Below are positions 22,198 through 35,092 of a DNA stretch of 64,000 nucleotides, one piece after another. The stretch lies in NCBI GenBank assembly GCA_026874595.1, contig CM049321.1:14523479-14587478 (forward strand), written 5' to 3'. Every line of letters starts with the position of its first letter. Position 1 is the first letter of the stretch. Both the position numbers and the translations under genes were made by a program. The DNA is from Sipunculus nudus (taxonomy: Eukaryota; Annelida; Sipuncula; Golfingiida; Sipunculidae). The notes under the pieces were generated by a model that ran no database searches, was not told the origin of the DNA, and worked only from the letters and a program-made list of their open reading frames with translations.

Positions 22198-22500
22198 ATA
22201 TATCATATCTGCTTTATAGTTAAAATAGTGATGCCATAATTGCTTGTCCACGATATCAAGATTTTAAGTCAGTCTTATTTGGATATAGTTCTATCGTTTG
22301 TGCCTCAGTCCGGCTTTCGTGTGGGCAAAAATAGTATCCCGAAATTGACAGAGGAATAAGACTTGAACTCTGCACAATTTAAGCTAAACACAATACATAT
22401 ATAAAATAATGTGTTTAGGTGGTCATTCGTAAGTGTAGATTTTACATGTTTCAACTGACATTAATCAGTGCTTCTTTTGTACATGTTGGTTGAGCAGAAC
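21559..22500. other. 3' flank of gene A
   Basis: AT-rich DNA containing a TA microsatellite at 22142-22195. Nothing else is recognised. Confidence 0.4.
22142..22195. repeat. (TA)n microsatellite
   Basis: Uninterrupted TA run of about 54 bases. Confidence 0.95.
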
Positions 22501-23860
22501 ATTCATACAACATTTTGAGCTCAGCAAACAACTAGATTTATTGAATTAGCATTATGTGTATTTATGCCATCAGTTCTTGTCGGTGTAACTATTGACAGTT
22601 GGGCTGAAAGGCAAATGCATCTTGAATGAAATTGCGTATCATGAACATTATTTTCCTCGTTATTTACTTGAGTAGTAGTATAGATTTTTCCGATCTGAGA
22701 TATATCATGGTGACTTTATCTCTGATTTATTGACCTTAATTCGACCATTGGTTCCGAGTTTAGACCATTTCATGTTCTGCTTGTCAGGCGAACAGCAATA
22801 CCAAATGTGTAATTAGTGATCTTTTTACTGAAAATACATATTAGAATTGAAAGTATACACATATCGCAATGTTACTCTCTAAACACACAACCAGATTGGT
22901 ATGTTGGGCAAGTGTCTCATTGTGGTTTAGCATTTCCCCATGTTACACATCGTGTGGTTGTGTTGTTGCAATAAAATATTAAAATTAAGATGCCCTCCTC
23001 TGTTCTCTGTTTGAAATTGAACATAGATTTGCCAGATGAAACCCTTACTGACTGAAAGTGATTTCGGCGTTCAAGCCAGTCACAGGTCTCCGTAAACCCA
23101 GCTCACACTGGCTCCCTCAGCAATGACAAAGTTTGACAGATTGAGTCGGTAAACAGTTACATATTTAAGGCGAAAGTAGGAGATATTGATACAGTTGAAG
23201 TTCGTAGTGAGAGAGGTGGAGGAAGGCGGAGAACCCGGAGAGAACCACCGACCTTGGACGGGCTTCCACAACCCACCCTCATGGCAGCACCTGGAATCGA
23301 ACCCAGGTCGCCAGCGGCGAAGGCCGAGCGTTTTAGCACTCAGCTGTCAAGATGAGATGAAACCCTTGCCACGAAGTCAGAAGGAGAATTCTGGTAATTA
23401 ACTTGATTGGCTGCCTCATTTTGGGTACAATGCATCCCAACAGATAATTATCATCGATAGTATCATATCGTTTTATGAGGCATCCGTACTGGTTATTCTT
23501 GCTCTAAAAACACCATTGGCCAGTATACGCATGAAGTTAGAGAGTCCTCTGATACAGTTCATCTGTTATTCCTGCAATATATTTTATGGAATGCATTAAG
23601 CTCACCTTTATTTACCTCGGGGGTGGGGGGGGGGGGGTAAAACAGATAAATGTGGCGATTATGCAACATCACAATTATATTCTCCAGGGTATTGATTCCA
23701 TAAATGCATTAAGAAAGAAATATGAATAAACATATACGGTCTGTTATACCAATCAGTGATGACCTAAGCGGTTGAACTTGAACAACATACACGTGACGAA
23801 TCACAGAGATGACATCACAATGATATGCATTGGGCCAGTATTTGATTCCATTCTGATCTG
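22500..23860. repeat. Inverted duplication, left intergenic arm
   Basis: Several blocks (about 22550-22660, 22965-23046, 23390-23630 and 23700-23860) are reverse complements of blocks in 27660-28690, in the expected mirrored order. Together with genes A and B this marks a large inverted duplication. A SINE (23047-23354) interrupts only this arm. Confidence 0.75.
23047..23354 (-). repeat. tRNA-derived SINE with 13-bp target duplication
   Basis: On the minus strand the tRNA-like head has A-box-like CAGCTGAGTGCT near 23350 and B box GGGTTCGATTCC at 23304-23293. A conserved body follows (TCTCCGGGTTCTCCG near 23245), like SINEs widespread in molluscs and other marine invertebrates. It is flanked by direct repeats AGATGAAACCCTT at 23034-23046 and 23355-23367. 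The mirrored arm (28162-28173) has only one copy of this target. Confidence 0.85.
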
Positions 23861-25050
23861 GTAACATTACCGACCCTTTTACGACGGTGTGGTGATACTT
23901 AATATCCCATTGCCCGGTAAAAGGAACATAATCAACAATAAACTATCCAAAATTTTCATATATCTTTACGTTTATGTTTTCCTATTAGCCATACGTACCA
24001 AACGTTCACACAGATAGAGCATTTACACAAAAACGTCTTACATATAAGTGCTGAATGGACAACCTTAGAGGATTCAGGTAAACATTAGTTTTCTTCTTGA
24101 CAAGTGTCTATTTCATTGGAACCATAACAAGTGACAGTTTAAGCCTACCATACAGATACCGAACAGACATAAAGCCAGTTAGTATGTGATTATAGTATTA
24201 GAGATACCATATGCTCGTGGGGAAATCTGACCATTAAGAACAAAAAGCAAAATAAATTGGTCTAAATTTATAGGAAAATAATGCTATGAATATGATGAAA
24301 AAATGGTTGAAGGTAAAAGCTTGCTTAGTGATTATATTTTCTGGCTAAAATCAGGCCGAAGGCTGCAGTACTAAAGTGCAGAACAAATCGGTATTCCAAT
24401 TCATTTGCACGAATGGCGATTAGATTGATTCACGCATAGATAAATCAATATATAATATTAATACTTTTTTATATTTTACCACATATCTTTTTTTTTCACT
24501 CAGCACCATGTCTTGCATATGATATCACCTGCAAAGCAAATTCTTGTATTGGTATTCAATTAATCCTGTACCTTGTATCTCGTGTATCTTGTAATACTGC
24601 TTGTAGTGATTGTTGCTAACCGAATTTACATCTTCCCTTCAATGAGCATATATTGTTTCAACAAAATACTCCTTTCCCCTGTTGATCTTATTTATGTTAA
24701 AATTCCGCTTGGGCTGTCTAACTAGACGCAGGACTTTGCGATTACAGGTTACTGAATGATACAGATGACTTTTAATGTGCCCTGACAAAACACAACGGGT
24801 CTTGTATTCACTAGGCCTGTGTTCTCAACACTCTATTGGCCAGAGATCACGAGCACCTAAATGATCAAAAACGCCAACTCGATGACTTATTGTTATTATT
24901 GATAATCTATTATTGCAGACTTATGGTATAAACACACGCAGCGAAATATTAGTGTGATACTAATCAAAAAGATGTCATGTATGATTCAACATTCAAATAT
25001 ACGATACATACACATATACACCCATACACGTTCAAACATACAAATAAAGA

Positions 25051-25093
<43 letters not shown>
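25051..25093. repeat. (TA)n microsatellite
   Basis: Uninterrupted TA run of about 43 bases. Confidence 0.95.
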
Positions 25094-25096
<3 letters not shown>

Positions 25097-26595
25097 ATGT
25101 GTATTGATTGAAAATAAATACACAGAAAGGTCGGATTATAGCCGATTGAACTAGTTTATATAGTAAAGTAAACTGACTTTTCTGTGTATTCATGTTCCAT
25201 TTATATATTCAATGAAGAACGACGATTAATACATATCTCTATATGTATCTAATGTTTATACATATATATATATATAAATGTAGATCCATATGCACATACA
25301 TACACATACATACATAAGCAAATATGTAAACAAGGGCTGAACCAAGACAGCGGCCATCTTGCCCATTGCAGAGTCTATGGTCGTATCCGCGCCAGCAAAT
25401 AATAATGTTCGTGCTTTCCTCAGGCACTGCTTCTTTAATAAACAGTTATTTGGAAATTCCAAATCTTATATTTAAACCAGTTATTTTATACAATGTACTT
25501 TTATTCTTCATTTTGTTAAATTCTTTTAACTTATAAAACATGTAATTCTAGGAGTTGATTAAGAAATTAATACATTTCTATAAACAAAACAAAAAAAAGA
25601 TAATACATTTAAGGAACATAATCATATTAAACATAACCTGTTATTTCACACTATCAGTTCAGTTTTGTTTGATACAAAGGTTTCCCAGCAGAACCATCCC
25701 AGCACACAGTCTCATTGCCTCGCTTACGGCTTTTTATCACCTTGTTATGACCGTGCCTGTTGGTAAATACAATCCACGTGTGTCTGTTTACCATTGCGAG
25801 GCCGCGGAGGATCGATTAATAGGGGCAACACGCGGTGTTTTAGCCAGCGGGAACATGTTATAAATTTTTTTGGCCAGGTCAGTCAGGGCATCTCCTGATT
25901 GACATGTTTTGTGGCCCCGCGCTGCACATGGCCCTACGCACTGTGTTTATATTGACACCTGCCATTGCGCCCGGACCACAGTTTTCAACACTCGTTTAAA
26001 GGAGAAAGCAAGCATTTTTTAAGGCAATGTTTTGGCAGATACAGATTGGGCCCCTTTAAGGTTCCAAAAGCAATATACTGCATCATCGCATGAAAACAGT
26101 TTTGCAACCAGGATAAAGAGACACTGAGGAAGAAGACATATTTTGAGAGAAAAATGGGTTGGAAGATTTTTGACTCGATTCGAATTAATGTTAATTAAAA
26201 AGCGTGTAAGATGTAGAGCATGTGTATATTTGGGTCAGTTAAATAGAACCTAGCCCATTCTTTTCAGTTCTTTAACCTCGTTAAAGGTAAAACATTGTTT
26301 GGTTGTCCAAGGAGCATATTGTCAAGAGATTCGTTCCTTGCTGAATAAATAATCCAGAAGATTGTCTTCTTTATAGCCTTCCAACGGCAGAGTTTTAGTC
26401 AGAATTACATGGTGTTGTAGTGTTGATTCAGTATGTCGGTGCATAGACTCTAAACCAACTTTAAGAACCATTCCAGAAACTTCAAGACCTGGATGAATTA
26501 CCATTTTCAGACCAAATAACAGTATACAGTTCAACCTCCATGGTGATCAAATTATGTAAATCATGTTCCCATTCGACTTAATATTTGTTTGTGTC

Positions 26596-26925
26596 CAGTG
26601 ACCTCCTTACATGAGTGATGACATTTTTTTTACGTTTATTTTACAATATTCAAAAATTTCCTATCGTCGGGACATAGTGTGAAGCGGAAACTGGCATTGA
26701 ATAACAAAAGCACAAGAGAACACCCGGGATTTTTAATTCGCAGTATGATGTGAAATGTCCAGGGGCCTCCTAGCATGATTGATGACATTTCATTTTATAT
26801 TTAATGTACAATTTACAAAAAAAGTCCTCTTTTCGGGATATTGTTTAAAGAGCAAACTGGCAATGAGATAAGAAAAGCACGGTCGAAAAACAGGGATTCT
26901 TAATTCTCCTGATATTGTGAAATAA
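26596..26925 (+). repeat. Tandem duplication, two units of about 160 bp
   Basis: Unit 1 (about 26596-26752) and unit 2 (about 26757-26925) share TCCAGNGRCCTCCTNRCATGA, TGATGACATTT, AAACTGGCAnTGA and GGGATTnTTAATTC in the same order, with clear divergence. Confidence 0.7.
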
Positions 26926-27080
26926 AAGTGCAATACAAATGGTTGTCTCTATTTTTTTTTACTATAGGGGATGGTAGAGAAGAGCCCCTGAGTACTTCAG
27001 AAAAATGAATGTGAGTTTTCAGAAAAAGAATTGTTACATGCTCATTAAAATTTTAACGTGAAAGCTATTGGATCCATCGA

Positions 27081-27320
27081 ATGGTTGATATAGCTAAGTG
27101 GTAAAACGCTTGGCTCTCTCTGCTGGCGACCCGGGTTCGATCCCCGGCGTGGCTATGAGAGTGGGTTGTAGTTGCCCATCCAAGGCCGGTGGTTTTCTCC
27201 GGGTCCTCCGGTTTCCTCCACCCCTGCAGACTACCTAACGCCATCACCGGAGCCGTGGAGAGTGCCTCGATGAGTTTAAATAACTATTTGTACAACCCAT
27301 GTAAAATAAATAAAGTTTGT
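27081..27320 (+). repeat. tRNA-derived SINE
   Basis: The A box TAGCTAAGTGG (27091-27101) and B box GGTTCGATCC (27134-27143) are near-perfect RNA polymerase III promoter boxes. A CCGGTGGTTTTCTCCGGGTC body shared with the SINE at 23047-23354 and an AATAAATAAAG tail follow. It is the opposite strand of the first copy. The tRNA-like part is not a tRNA gene, because it runs directly into the SINE body. Confidence 0.85.
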
Positions 27321-27659
27321 ATTTATAAAGGCGAGTCATGACATATTAAACCGTAAAATGTGTTACTTCTAAAATTAGAAAATGGTTGGTTCGATATCTA
27401 TGACAGTATGATCTCTATTTTTTCAGATATTTTAATAATTAACTAAGATTAATTAAAATACATAAATTATATTAATATATCCCTTTGTTTTAGCAGCCTT
27501 GTCCACTTCATTTGTTTTCAAGATATTTCTTTTAAATTTATTTTGTTTGCTATAACAAAGTATTTTAAATCAAAGATGGTTGTGCGGTTATTTTTAACTA
27601 TTTGAATAGTTATTCACGAAAGAGCTGCAAAATCAATGGCGTTATTTCAGGTGGCCATA

Positions 27660-28700
27660 TCTGTTTGTCCATGTAATCTATCGGGACTCATATGTGACAT
27701 ACAAATATCATTGTGACATCATCTCTATAATTCGTCAAGTGTATGTAGTTCAAGTTCATCCGCCAAGGTCATCACTGAATGGTCGAACAGACCGTATATC
27801 TGTTCACTCATATTTATTTCTTAATGAATATATGGAATCCATACCCTGGAGAATATAATGGTGCTGTTGGATAATCGCCAAATTTATCTGTTTTTATCCC
27901 TGAGGTAAATAAAGGTAAGCCTTAATGCATTCCATTAAATATATCGCAGAAAAAACAGGTTAACTGTATCAGAGGACTGTCCATCTTCATGTTTTTACTG
28001 ACAATGGTGGTATTGGAGCAAAGATAACCAGTACGGATGCCTCATAAAACGATATAATACTATAACTGATAATTATCTATTGTGATGCATTGTACCCATT
28101 GTACTGAGGCAGCAACTCAAGCTTATTACCAGAATTAATGTTTCCTTCTTTCTTTGCGGCTAGGGTTTCATCTGACAGATCTATGTTCCTTATCACACAG
28201 AGAAAGGAGGAGGGTATCTTAATTTTAATATTTTATTGCAGCAACAACATGAAGTGTAACATGGGGAAACGCTGAACAACAGTTACACACTTGCCCAACA
28301 TACCCATCTAGCAGTTTGTTTAGAGAGTAACAAGGTCCCCCTTGTAAGATATGTGTGCACTTTGTAATTCTTATATTTATTTTCAGTGAAACGATCATGA
28401 GGTAAGCATCCAGTCATGCAGTTTGCTTGGCAAGCACAACATGAAATAGTCTGAACGTAGGACCAACAGTAGAATTAAGGGCAATACACCTCAGATAAAG
28501 TCATCATGAAATATCTCTTATCAAAAAAAAATATTACATTCTAGTCTAGTAAACAACAATGAGGAAAATAATGTTCATGATACACAATTTCTTCAAAGTT
28601 GAAGTAACTAGGTTGCCATTCAGCCCAGTTGTCAATTAGTACACCGACAAGAATTGATGGTATAAATAAACATAATTCTAATTCAGTAAATCTATTTGAT
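27660..28700. repeat. Inverted duplication, right intergenic arm
   Basis: Mirror of 22500-23860. The clearest matches are the tract around GATGAAACCCT (28162-28173, the empty SINE site), the GAGGTAAATAAAGG block (near 27902) and the block near 28560-28680. It lacks the SINE and has small indels. Confidence 0.75.
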
Positions 28701-29033
28701 CCTTAAAACTTAGGCGAGTCGTTGTAGGCAGTCCATGATATGCTTTTGTTATTAGCCATTTACTTCGTTGTGGATATCTTTCATAAATTAAAAGAGAGGA
28801 CCACCAAAATGCAGAGAAAGGTTTTAATAAATATTTAGTGTGCGCATGACGAATATTGTCTGTTCTTAGAAGAAAACGAAAATATTTGGTGAGAGGCCCG
28901 AAACCATGACGACACCCAAAACATTAATGTGGGGTTATTCGGTTGGAAAGATTATTTATATACCATTATTAACATACTTAATATACCTTATCAAAGTTTG
29001 TTATGAATTAATAAAAAATACTGTGTGCGCACA

Positions 29034-29088
<55 letters not shown>

Positions 29089-30664
29089 GATGATGTATAT
29101 TCGATGACATGAATCCAAGTGGAAGATAAGAATAGACTAAGGTATATATTAATGTACACATATTGGCAATTTTTACATAAAGTGATACTGCGGGTGTGGG
29201 TAGTTAAGAATATCTTATTAGAGTATATTGAACATGTCATATCATTTCTAGAATAATATAACGCAAAGGTATAACATCACCCCACAATATGCAATAATAC
29301 CATACCACTACAATAACAGTAATATCTAAGATAATATATTGACCACTTGTTACAGTGAACAGACCTATCGCAACGCGTATCTTAAAATGGAAACCATTTT
29401 ACGTTTTATATATATGCCAAAAACTTAATGGTTTTAATATCTATTTGGCTGTAACGGTGGCATACGTGACATAATTCAAAGGTGATGAATGCTATAAGAA
29501 ATCATGCCTAGTTCTTAAATAGTATTTGACAATCTTCAATATTTTGGGGTTATAAATGATTTATAATATTAATGGAAAGTGTGAAACTTACCTGAAACGG
29601 TAGAATAGAATAATCCAGTTCTAGAAAAATGTTCGGATCTTTTCATTTTAAAACAGGTAATGTTTCATTTACATTTCTTATAATACAGTTTCTAAGGATA
29701 TATAAGTAACTGTCAGAATATAATGACCAAACCTTTCAGATGCTTGGTCTGTTAATCATAAAATGTTTCCCATGTATTTTCCATCGATATAGTTTAAACA
29801 TAAAAAGGGCAGTTGAAAAGTATATGAATGTTACCTGGGCAAAACAACGTTATAATGTCATAAATATATCTAGAACTAAATCAGTAACATTGATATCTCT
29901 TCATATACTGAAAGAGAACATGCAATTACCAAAGGTTGACATAAAGCGTACAATTATAAAAATTTTACAGTTATTACTTCAATTTACGTCCCATTATTGG
30001 TTTTTATTTTTCGATGTTTTATTGTTTGCCTGTTTTAACGATGATATTGTCAGATTGTACCATTCTACAAATATTTGTAAACAGATAATGATAGATTGAA
30101 CCTTATCATGCATATTATATGAAAGCAGCTTCACAAGCACTAGCATTTCTCAGAGGACGTCTCGTTTAATTTGAATACATTGTAAAACCGTTATTTTTTA
30201 TAAAACACCTCGTGCAGATTTGTGTCCTATTCGTTCCTCGTGATGACTGTTTCTAAGCTTTAGGCTGTTACAAACAAAACATAACAAATATGTATGGCAT
30301 AAACATGCCGCATATTGAGATTATATGTCTATATAAAACATCCAAATCACGCCATAAGTATCATCAGTTAACATCACAATTATGCATTGAACGCACTTTT
30401 ATAATATTCCAAGCTTTAATTATACCGGTTGTTAAATTTGGCTGACATAAAAAAATCTTAATAGGTCTATATATATTAATCTTCAATAATCAATATAATA
30501 TTTCATTATATATTATTAATCATAATAATGATGAAAATATTAATAATACTTATAATACTAATAATAAGAATTCATTAGAATGAAGCCTATTTCCAAGCAT
30601 CCCCTGACAACCTTAGACAATACATTTCTGTACTAACTTGCTTTTTTTCGCAAACTGAACACAT
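28701..30664. other. 3' flank of gene B
   Basis: AT-rich, with a TA run at 29034-29085. An open frame of 119 codons at 29740-30099 has no recognisable domain and lies in AT-rich DNA. Nothing else is supported. Confidence 0.4.
29034..29085. repeat. (TA)n microsatellite
   Basis: Uninterrupted TA run of about 50 bases. Confidence 0.95.
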
Positions 30665-30864
30665 TTAAAAGTGACAACGCGAGTTTCCCCATTGGCTCCC
30701 AGTTAGGGGATTGAGAACTCCGCAGTAAACATTTTGTGCTGCAAAGGTTAGCTGTCCAGGGAACCAGTTATTGTACCTCATTTCCTTCCCAGTTGTAGCC
30801 CAGTACCATGTCATTGTAGCCGGGTTGAAGGACAGAGAAAGCTTGTAGCATTTAAGAATCCCCA
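30665..30864 (-). pseudogene. Gene B last CTLD exon with premature stop
   Basis: Acceptor CGAG at 30868-30865. Encodes MTWYWATTGKEMRYNNWFPG and ends SQWGNSRCHF followed by TAA. Homology to gene A continues beyond the TAA, so the stop removes the terminal disulphide Cys of the CTLD. Confidence 0.65.
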
Positions 30865-31108
30865 CTCGAAAAAAAAAAGATTAAGAACATATCAAAAGAA
30901 TACATAAAAATATTTCAGTGATGTCCTGGATTCAAGCTTATTTAAGATACTTTTACTTTCATGGCCGACTCATGGCATTTTTCAGTTGACTGTTAAAATT
31001 AATTTGACCGTTTAAGGTAATTTATTTAACATTAAAATTATACATTAAACATACACATAGTAATTTTGACATAAATAGATGATGGTCAGTATTTAGCATT
31101 CTCTCTAC

Positions 31109-31256
31109 AAAGATCTGCAAATTTCAAAATAATGTGCTTATGATATTCTTTGATGAATCTTGCCACATGCATTTGTTCCTCCTGTGATACTGTAACGGCC
31201 AGGTATCCATTTCTCTTTTTGCATGCTTTGCCACCTGCTGTCCAGTTGAGGGATTC
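31109..31256 (-). CDS. Gene B middle CTLD exon (open)
   Basis: Acceptor TTCTAG, donor GTAGAG, 148 bases, phase 0 to 1. Encodes NWTAGGKACKKRNGYLAVTV and a SQEEQMHVARF helix, the central CTLD segment. The frame is intact and shows what gene A's exon looked like before its lesions. Confidence 0.6.
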
Positions 31257-31859
31257 CTAGAACATAAAAGGAACGAAATACTAAAATAACATTATAGAAA
31301 AAAACATGATAGACTGGAGGTATTGGAACGTCACGAGTGCCCCCGCTGGCAACAAATTAGAACTATTATTTTTTTTTAATTTGTGCAGTATACTAATAGC
31401 AATACTGAAGAATCCAGAATTTTATCCTTGTCTCTTTATGATATAACAATGTACAGTTGATAAAGATCAATGATGATAATGATAAGTAATTCCACATAAT
31501 TTCTCAGTAAAGGGGTATAATCCGTGGTGAAATGTTAGTCAAGCAGAAAGAAATGCACACTGGTCTATTGGTGATGTTCCTAAGAGTACACACTAAAGAT
31601 CAGTTTTTTAATGAAAAGAAATATTTGTAGAAATGCATAACGTTGTGAAATTGTCATTTGAATAAGGAGTATCATCTGGTCTGAAAAGTAACATCTATGG
31701 ACTTGAATTTGAAAGCGCTCGTTGAAAAATCACGCTTATATATTTCATTTAACCCTTTGCATGCACACGGAAAAGCACGCGTGTGAAATTGACAGTGTGT
31801 CAGAGATACAAGGTTTTCAAAAGTGTCGACGTGAACACGGATGAAGACGCTCACCTGGA

Positions 31860-32340
31860 AAGTCATGCCGTAAGACGTAGGTCAGCCGGCAAGAAACGCG
31901 AAATCGAACTGTAACTGACATCATCCAACCACACACCGAAAAATTAGTTCAACAGGCATTGCAAAAAAAAAAAATACCCGTAAAAGTGCATTTTTGTTAT
32001 AAAATTTAAAGTTCAGGATTCGTCATACCGTCAAAAAGAGGTCAATCGGGACGAAACGTAGACTCAATCTGTAGTTGGTCATCATAGATTCACACCCAAA
32101 AATCAGGCCACACCTGCAGGCATTGTGAGAGAACTCCGTACATTTGAATTTATAATGAAAATTTCTATTTTATCATGACATTTTCTATGTTGAGGGGCCG
32201 CCATACCGTCAAAAGTAGGTCAACAGGAACAAAACGAGCACTCGATCTGTAACTGGTCATCATCCATCAACACACTATAAATCAGGCCATTATATGCAGC
32301 CATTACGAAAGAAAAGTCCGTATAACTGTGGATTTCTGAA
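31860..32340. repeat. Tandem repeat, three units of about 165-185 bp
   Basis: Units start near 31866, 32025 and 32209 with CATACCGTCAAAAnnAGGTC-like tracts (first unit diverged), each followed by TCGAnCTGTAACTGnnCATC and a CAnGCATT segment. It lies in an intron of gene B. The class is not identified. Confidence 0.65.
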
Positions 32341-33219
32341 TGACGGAACGACGAATTGACTGGAGGACAGACATATGGAAAAACCATATGCTCCGGCCAC
32401 TTTGTTGTGGGGCATAACAAATCAGGTTTTTATTTATGCAGTTTTAAACCACTGATGAAGAGAAATATCACAATGGAACATATTACAGATGAACTTCTGC
32501 TAGTGAGCTCCTCAATGATATGGTCCCTCTATAAAGAGAGGAGTTTTTGAGAGTATATATTTTCCCGTCTTAATAATATATGTTGTGGTCATGCCCCGCA
32601 CTTAGTAGGCACCCGTATAACGTGGAACGTATGGCCATGCGCTGAGGGTACCAGACTTAAAGATGTTTTACTGTATATCATCAGAAAGCTTTGGTCAATG
32701 CCTGTTTTATATCTAATTGGTGGTCTTTACACAGATCTAAATGCTTACGACTTCAGGAGCAAGATAGTCATGGTTAATTCTACTTTGGTTTTACTAAATG
32801 TCGTAACAAGTCGCACAGAACAAATCAAAGTCAGAAACTGTTTGTCGTGTGATGGTCATAACAAAAGTCTGGTTATAAACGATAGTCTCGTACAAAACGA
32901 TATTAAAGTCTTATAGAATCCTTTATATCCTTTTTTTTTCGGAACTCATCACCTCGTTTTGTGAGTAAATATTAGGCAAATAGCACGACCATATAATTCA
33001 GATGAGAAGAATTCTGGTTCTTACTTGACCTCTCAGAGCACAATACTTCATTTTCGTTTAAAAAGGGATCATTTTAGTGATACTCAAATGAAATTTTATC
33101 GATAAAAGGATGGCCTGTGAGTAGGATCCCTCGATAGACTTGGTCGTTCCTTCTATTCAAAACAGATCTGGTCAATGAGCTTTTAATATAAGCTATTGAT
33201 GTTTATAAAAGATAAATAC

Positions 33220-33305
33220 CTTGTTCAGGCGCTAGCATGATGGTTGTTGTTCCTGAGGGCCATTCCTTCTAGGTGCAAACCTTTTTCCAAACCCTCTCGG
33301 ACAAC
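33220..33305 (-). pseudogene. Gene B first CTLD exon with TAG stop
   Basis: Reads CPRGFGKRFAPRRNGPQ...PSC then TAG, then RLNK and donor GTATTT. It aligns over its full length with gene A exon 4. The base pair before the exon is CG rather than AG, so correct splicing is also lost. Confidence 0.6.
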
Positions 33306-33520
33306 CGGTAAGAATTAATTTCCGAATAGGTCTATATCTTGTCTTAGTCGCAATTTGTAGATATACAAATGGATATGCGGATATGAATTTAACCATTATT
33401 TATTATTTAAACTGTCGGAGAAATAAAAACATATTCCACATATATATACCCTAAGAGTTGAAAAATCATGTTTTGCTCCTTTCATGATTCCTCTTTGTGA
33501 GTGCTCAAATTCAATTAATG

Positions 33521-33590
33521 GGGGGGGGGGGGGGGGTAATTGACCGTGTGGTAATTGCCAGGGAGTTATTGTCTGGGGGGGGGGGGGTAG
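33521..33590. repeat. Poly-G tracts
   Basis: Two long G runs (about 33521-33537 and 33576-33588) in an intron of gene B. They could form G-quadruplexes or mark assembly uncertainty. Confidence 0.8.
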
Positions 33591-33898
33591 TTGTCCTGTT
33601 GCCCTTCCCTTAGGAACGTATTTCAAAGAATATACTTATTTTTTTTCTCGTTGTCATTTCCTTAAGACACATGTGTTTTTGTGCATCACGAACAGTTTTG
33701 TTTCAGTCCTGCTAGAAAGAAAAAGGAAAATCATGAAAAGTTTTCCCCAAAAGCTGCTATCAGCCAGACTTCGGACTTTGCTTCTTGGGCAGGATATACC
33801 GATAGTTATATTAATATACAAATATTCAGTGTGCATAAGTTTGACTTGAGGTATTTAAAGAGTGTATAAATGGTAGGAAATCTGTTTTATGCACTTAC

Positions 33899-35092
33899 TA
33901 GCTGACAGACCCGGTATACCGGACTTATTACTGGGGTTTGGGAGATTTATTACCTGAGATGTGAAATGTTGGCTCATTTTTTTATTCTACAAGTTAACAG
34001 AAAATATGGGTTTTCAGTGGGAAACTGTCTCCATAAGATATGTATAAACATTTTTGCACGACTGCAGAATAACTCACGCACCTCTCTGGGGCCCAACACT
34101 TCTGTGAACAGAAAACGTTTCTATGTCCAGCTGCTTGTATCTTAATTTTGCCACTTACTTTCGTCCGTATAAACTCATAACCTGGTGCGTGAGTGATCCT
34201 TGAGTGATTTTTAACATTTGTTTTGTGGGGCTTTCCTCGTGGCAAGAGATAAATACCCCGGTATGTTTACCTTGAAGACCTGGTCAGTGATGGTGTTTAC
34301 ATTGCGAACCGGAATGAGATGCGGGGGCATTTAGGTTTTCGATGATATTTGACTGGATTCCATCGTTTGACGTATAAAGATTAGGTTGATGTGACGAACA
34401 CATGAAAGATTGATTAAATGTACGTTGCAAGGAAACTGTTCGTGAAGAAAGAAACAGAAATATGCATACCTCGTAAGTAACAGAAGCAGACCCAACGGGA
34501 CTCCATGCAGAGGGTCCGTATCCCATTTTCAGCCACCGCAACCTTTTTTCATCGTATCAGAAAAATTTGGAGGCCTGAAACCCAAGACACTAGTCCATCC
34601 CACCTCTTCCCACCCAACCCCACGCCTGTTCGTGAAATTGGGACCTTGAATTAGGTTTTGTCATTATTCTTCCTGGGTTGAACTCTCCATTTCATAAAGC
34701 GAGAAACATGTGTTTTTCTCTTTTACTGACCACGCACGTGGGTGAGAGCCTCGTTCAAATAAAGGGCCCGACAGGCTCAAATCCCTCACTGAAAGCAAGC
34801 GTTATTCATATGAACAATAGTAGTGTTTGAGGTTGACAGACCACGATGCATGCGTTCCGGTCATTGCCGATCGAAGGCAGTTCGGCTGTGCTCGGTCTTA
34901 CCGTTGTGCCTGTCAGTAAAAACGGAAAAATCACTCAAAATTATATGTACATTAAAAATTATTTATTCTCATATCGCCTATGTCACTGCGGGTATAATTT
35001 CCTTTAAAATGATGTAAGGCACACTATTGTACACAACGCGGTTTTAGAGAACATTGCGAACAGACGTGAACCGAATTCCTTTATAAGTATTA
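33899..35092 (+). repeat. Interspersed repeat, copy 1 (about 1.2 kb)
   Basis: Starts TAGCTGACAGACCCGGTATA and ends TTATAAGTATTAGAT. The same sequence is at 53763-58271, interrupted there by an hAT insertion. One plus-strand frame (YVYLEDLVSDGVYIANRN) is shared by both copies, so it may be a fragment of a mobile-element protein. I cannot name the class; the 3' TTAGAT end next to AGAT repeats in copy 2 would fit an RTE-like retroelement. Confidence 0.6.

Larger units (their letters stand above)
23861..27077. other. Spacer between inverted arms
   Basis: Contains a TA run (25051-25093), smaller TA runs near 25260, a relatively GC-rich block at about 25690-25990 and a tandem duplication at 26596-26925. 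No exon is supported. Confidence 0.4.

Noticed and set aside
27081-27152. tRNA gene
   Set aside because: Good A and B boxes, but the sequence runs on into a SINE body shared with another copy, and no clean acceptor stem is formed.
29740-30099. 119-codon ORF
   Set aside because: AT-rich, no domain, no splice or promoter support, located in the 3' flank of lectin gene B.
34284-34541. Minus-strand ORF as exon of lectin gene B
   Set aside because: It lies inside an interspersed repeat also present at 53.8-54.5 kb outside any lectin gene.
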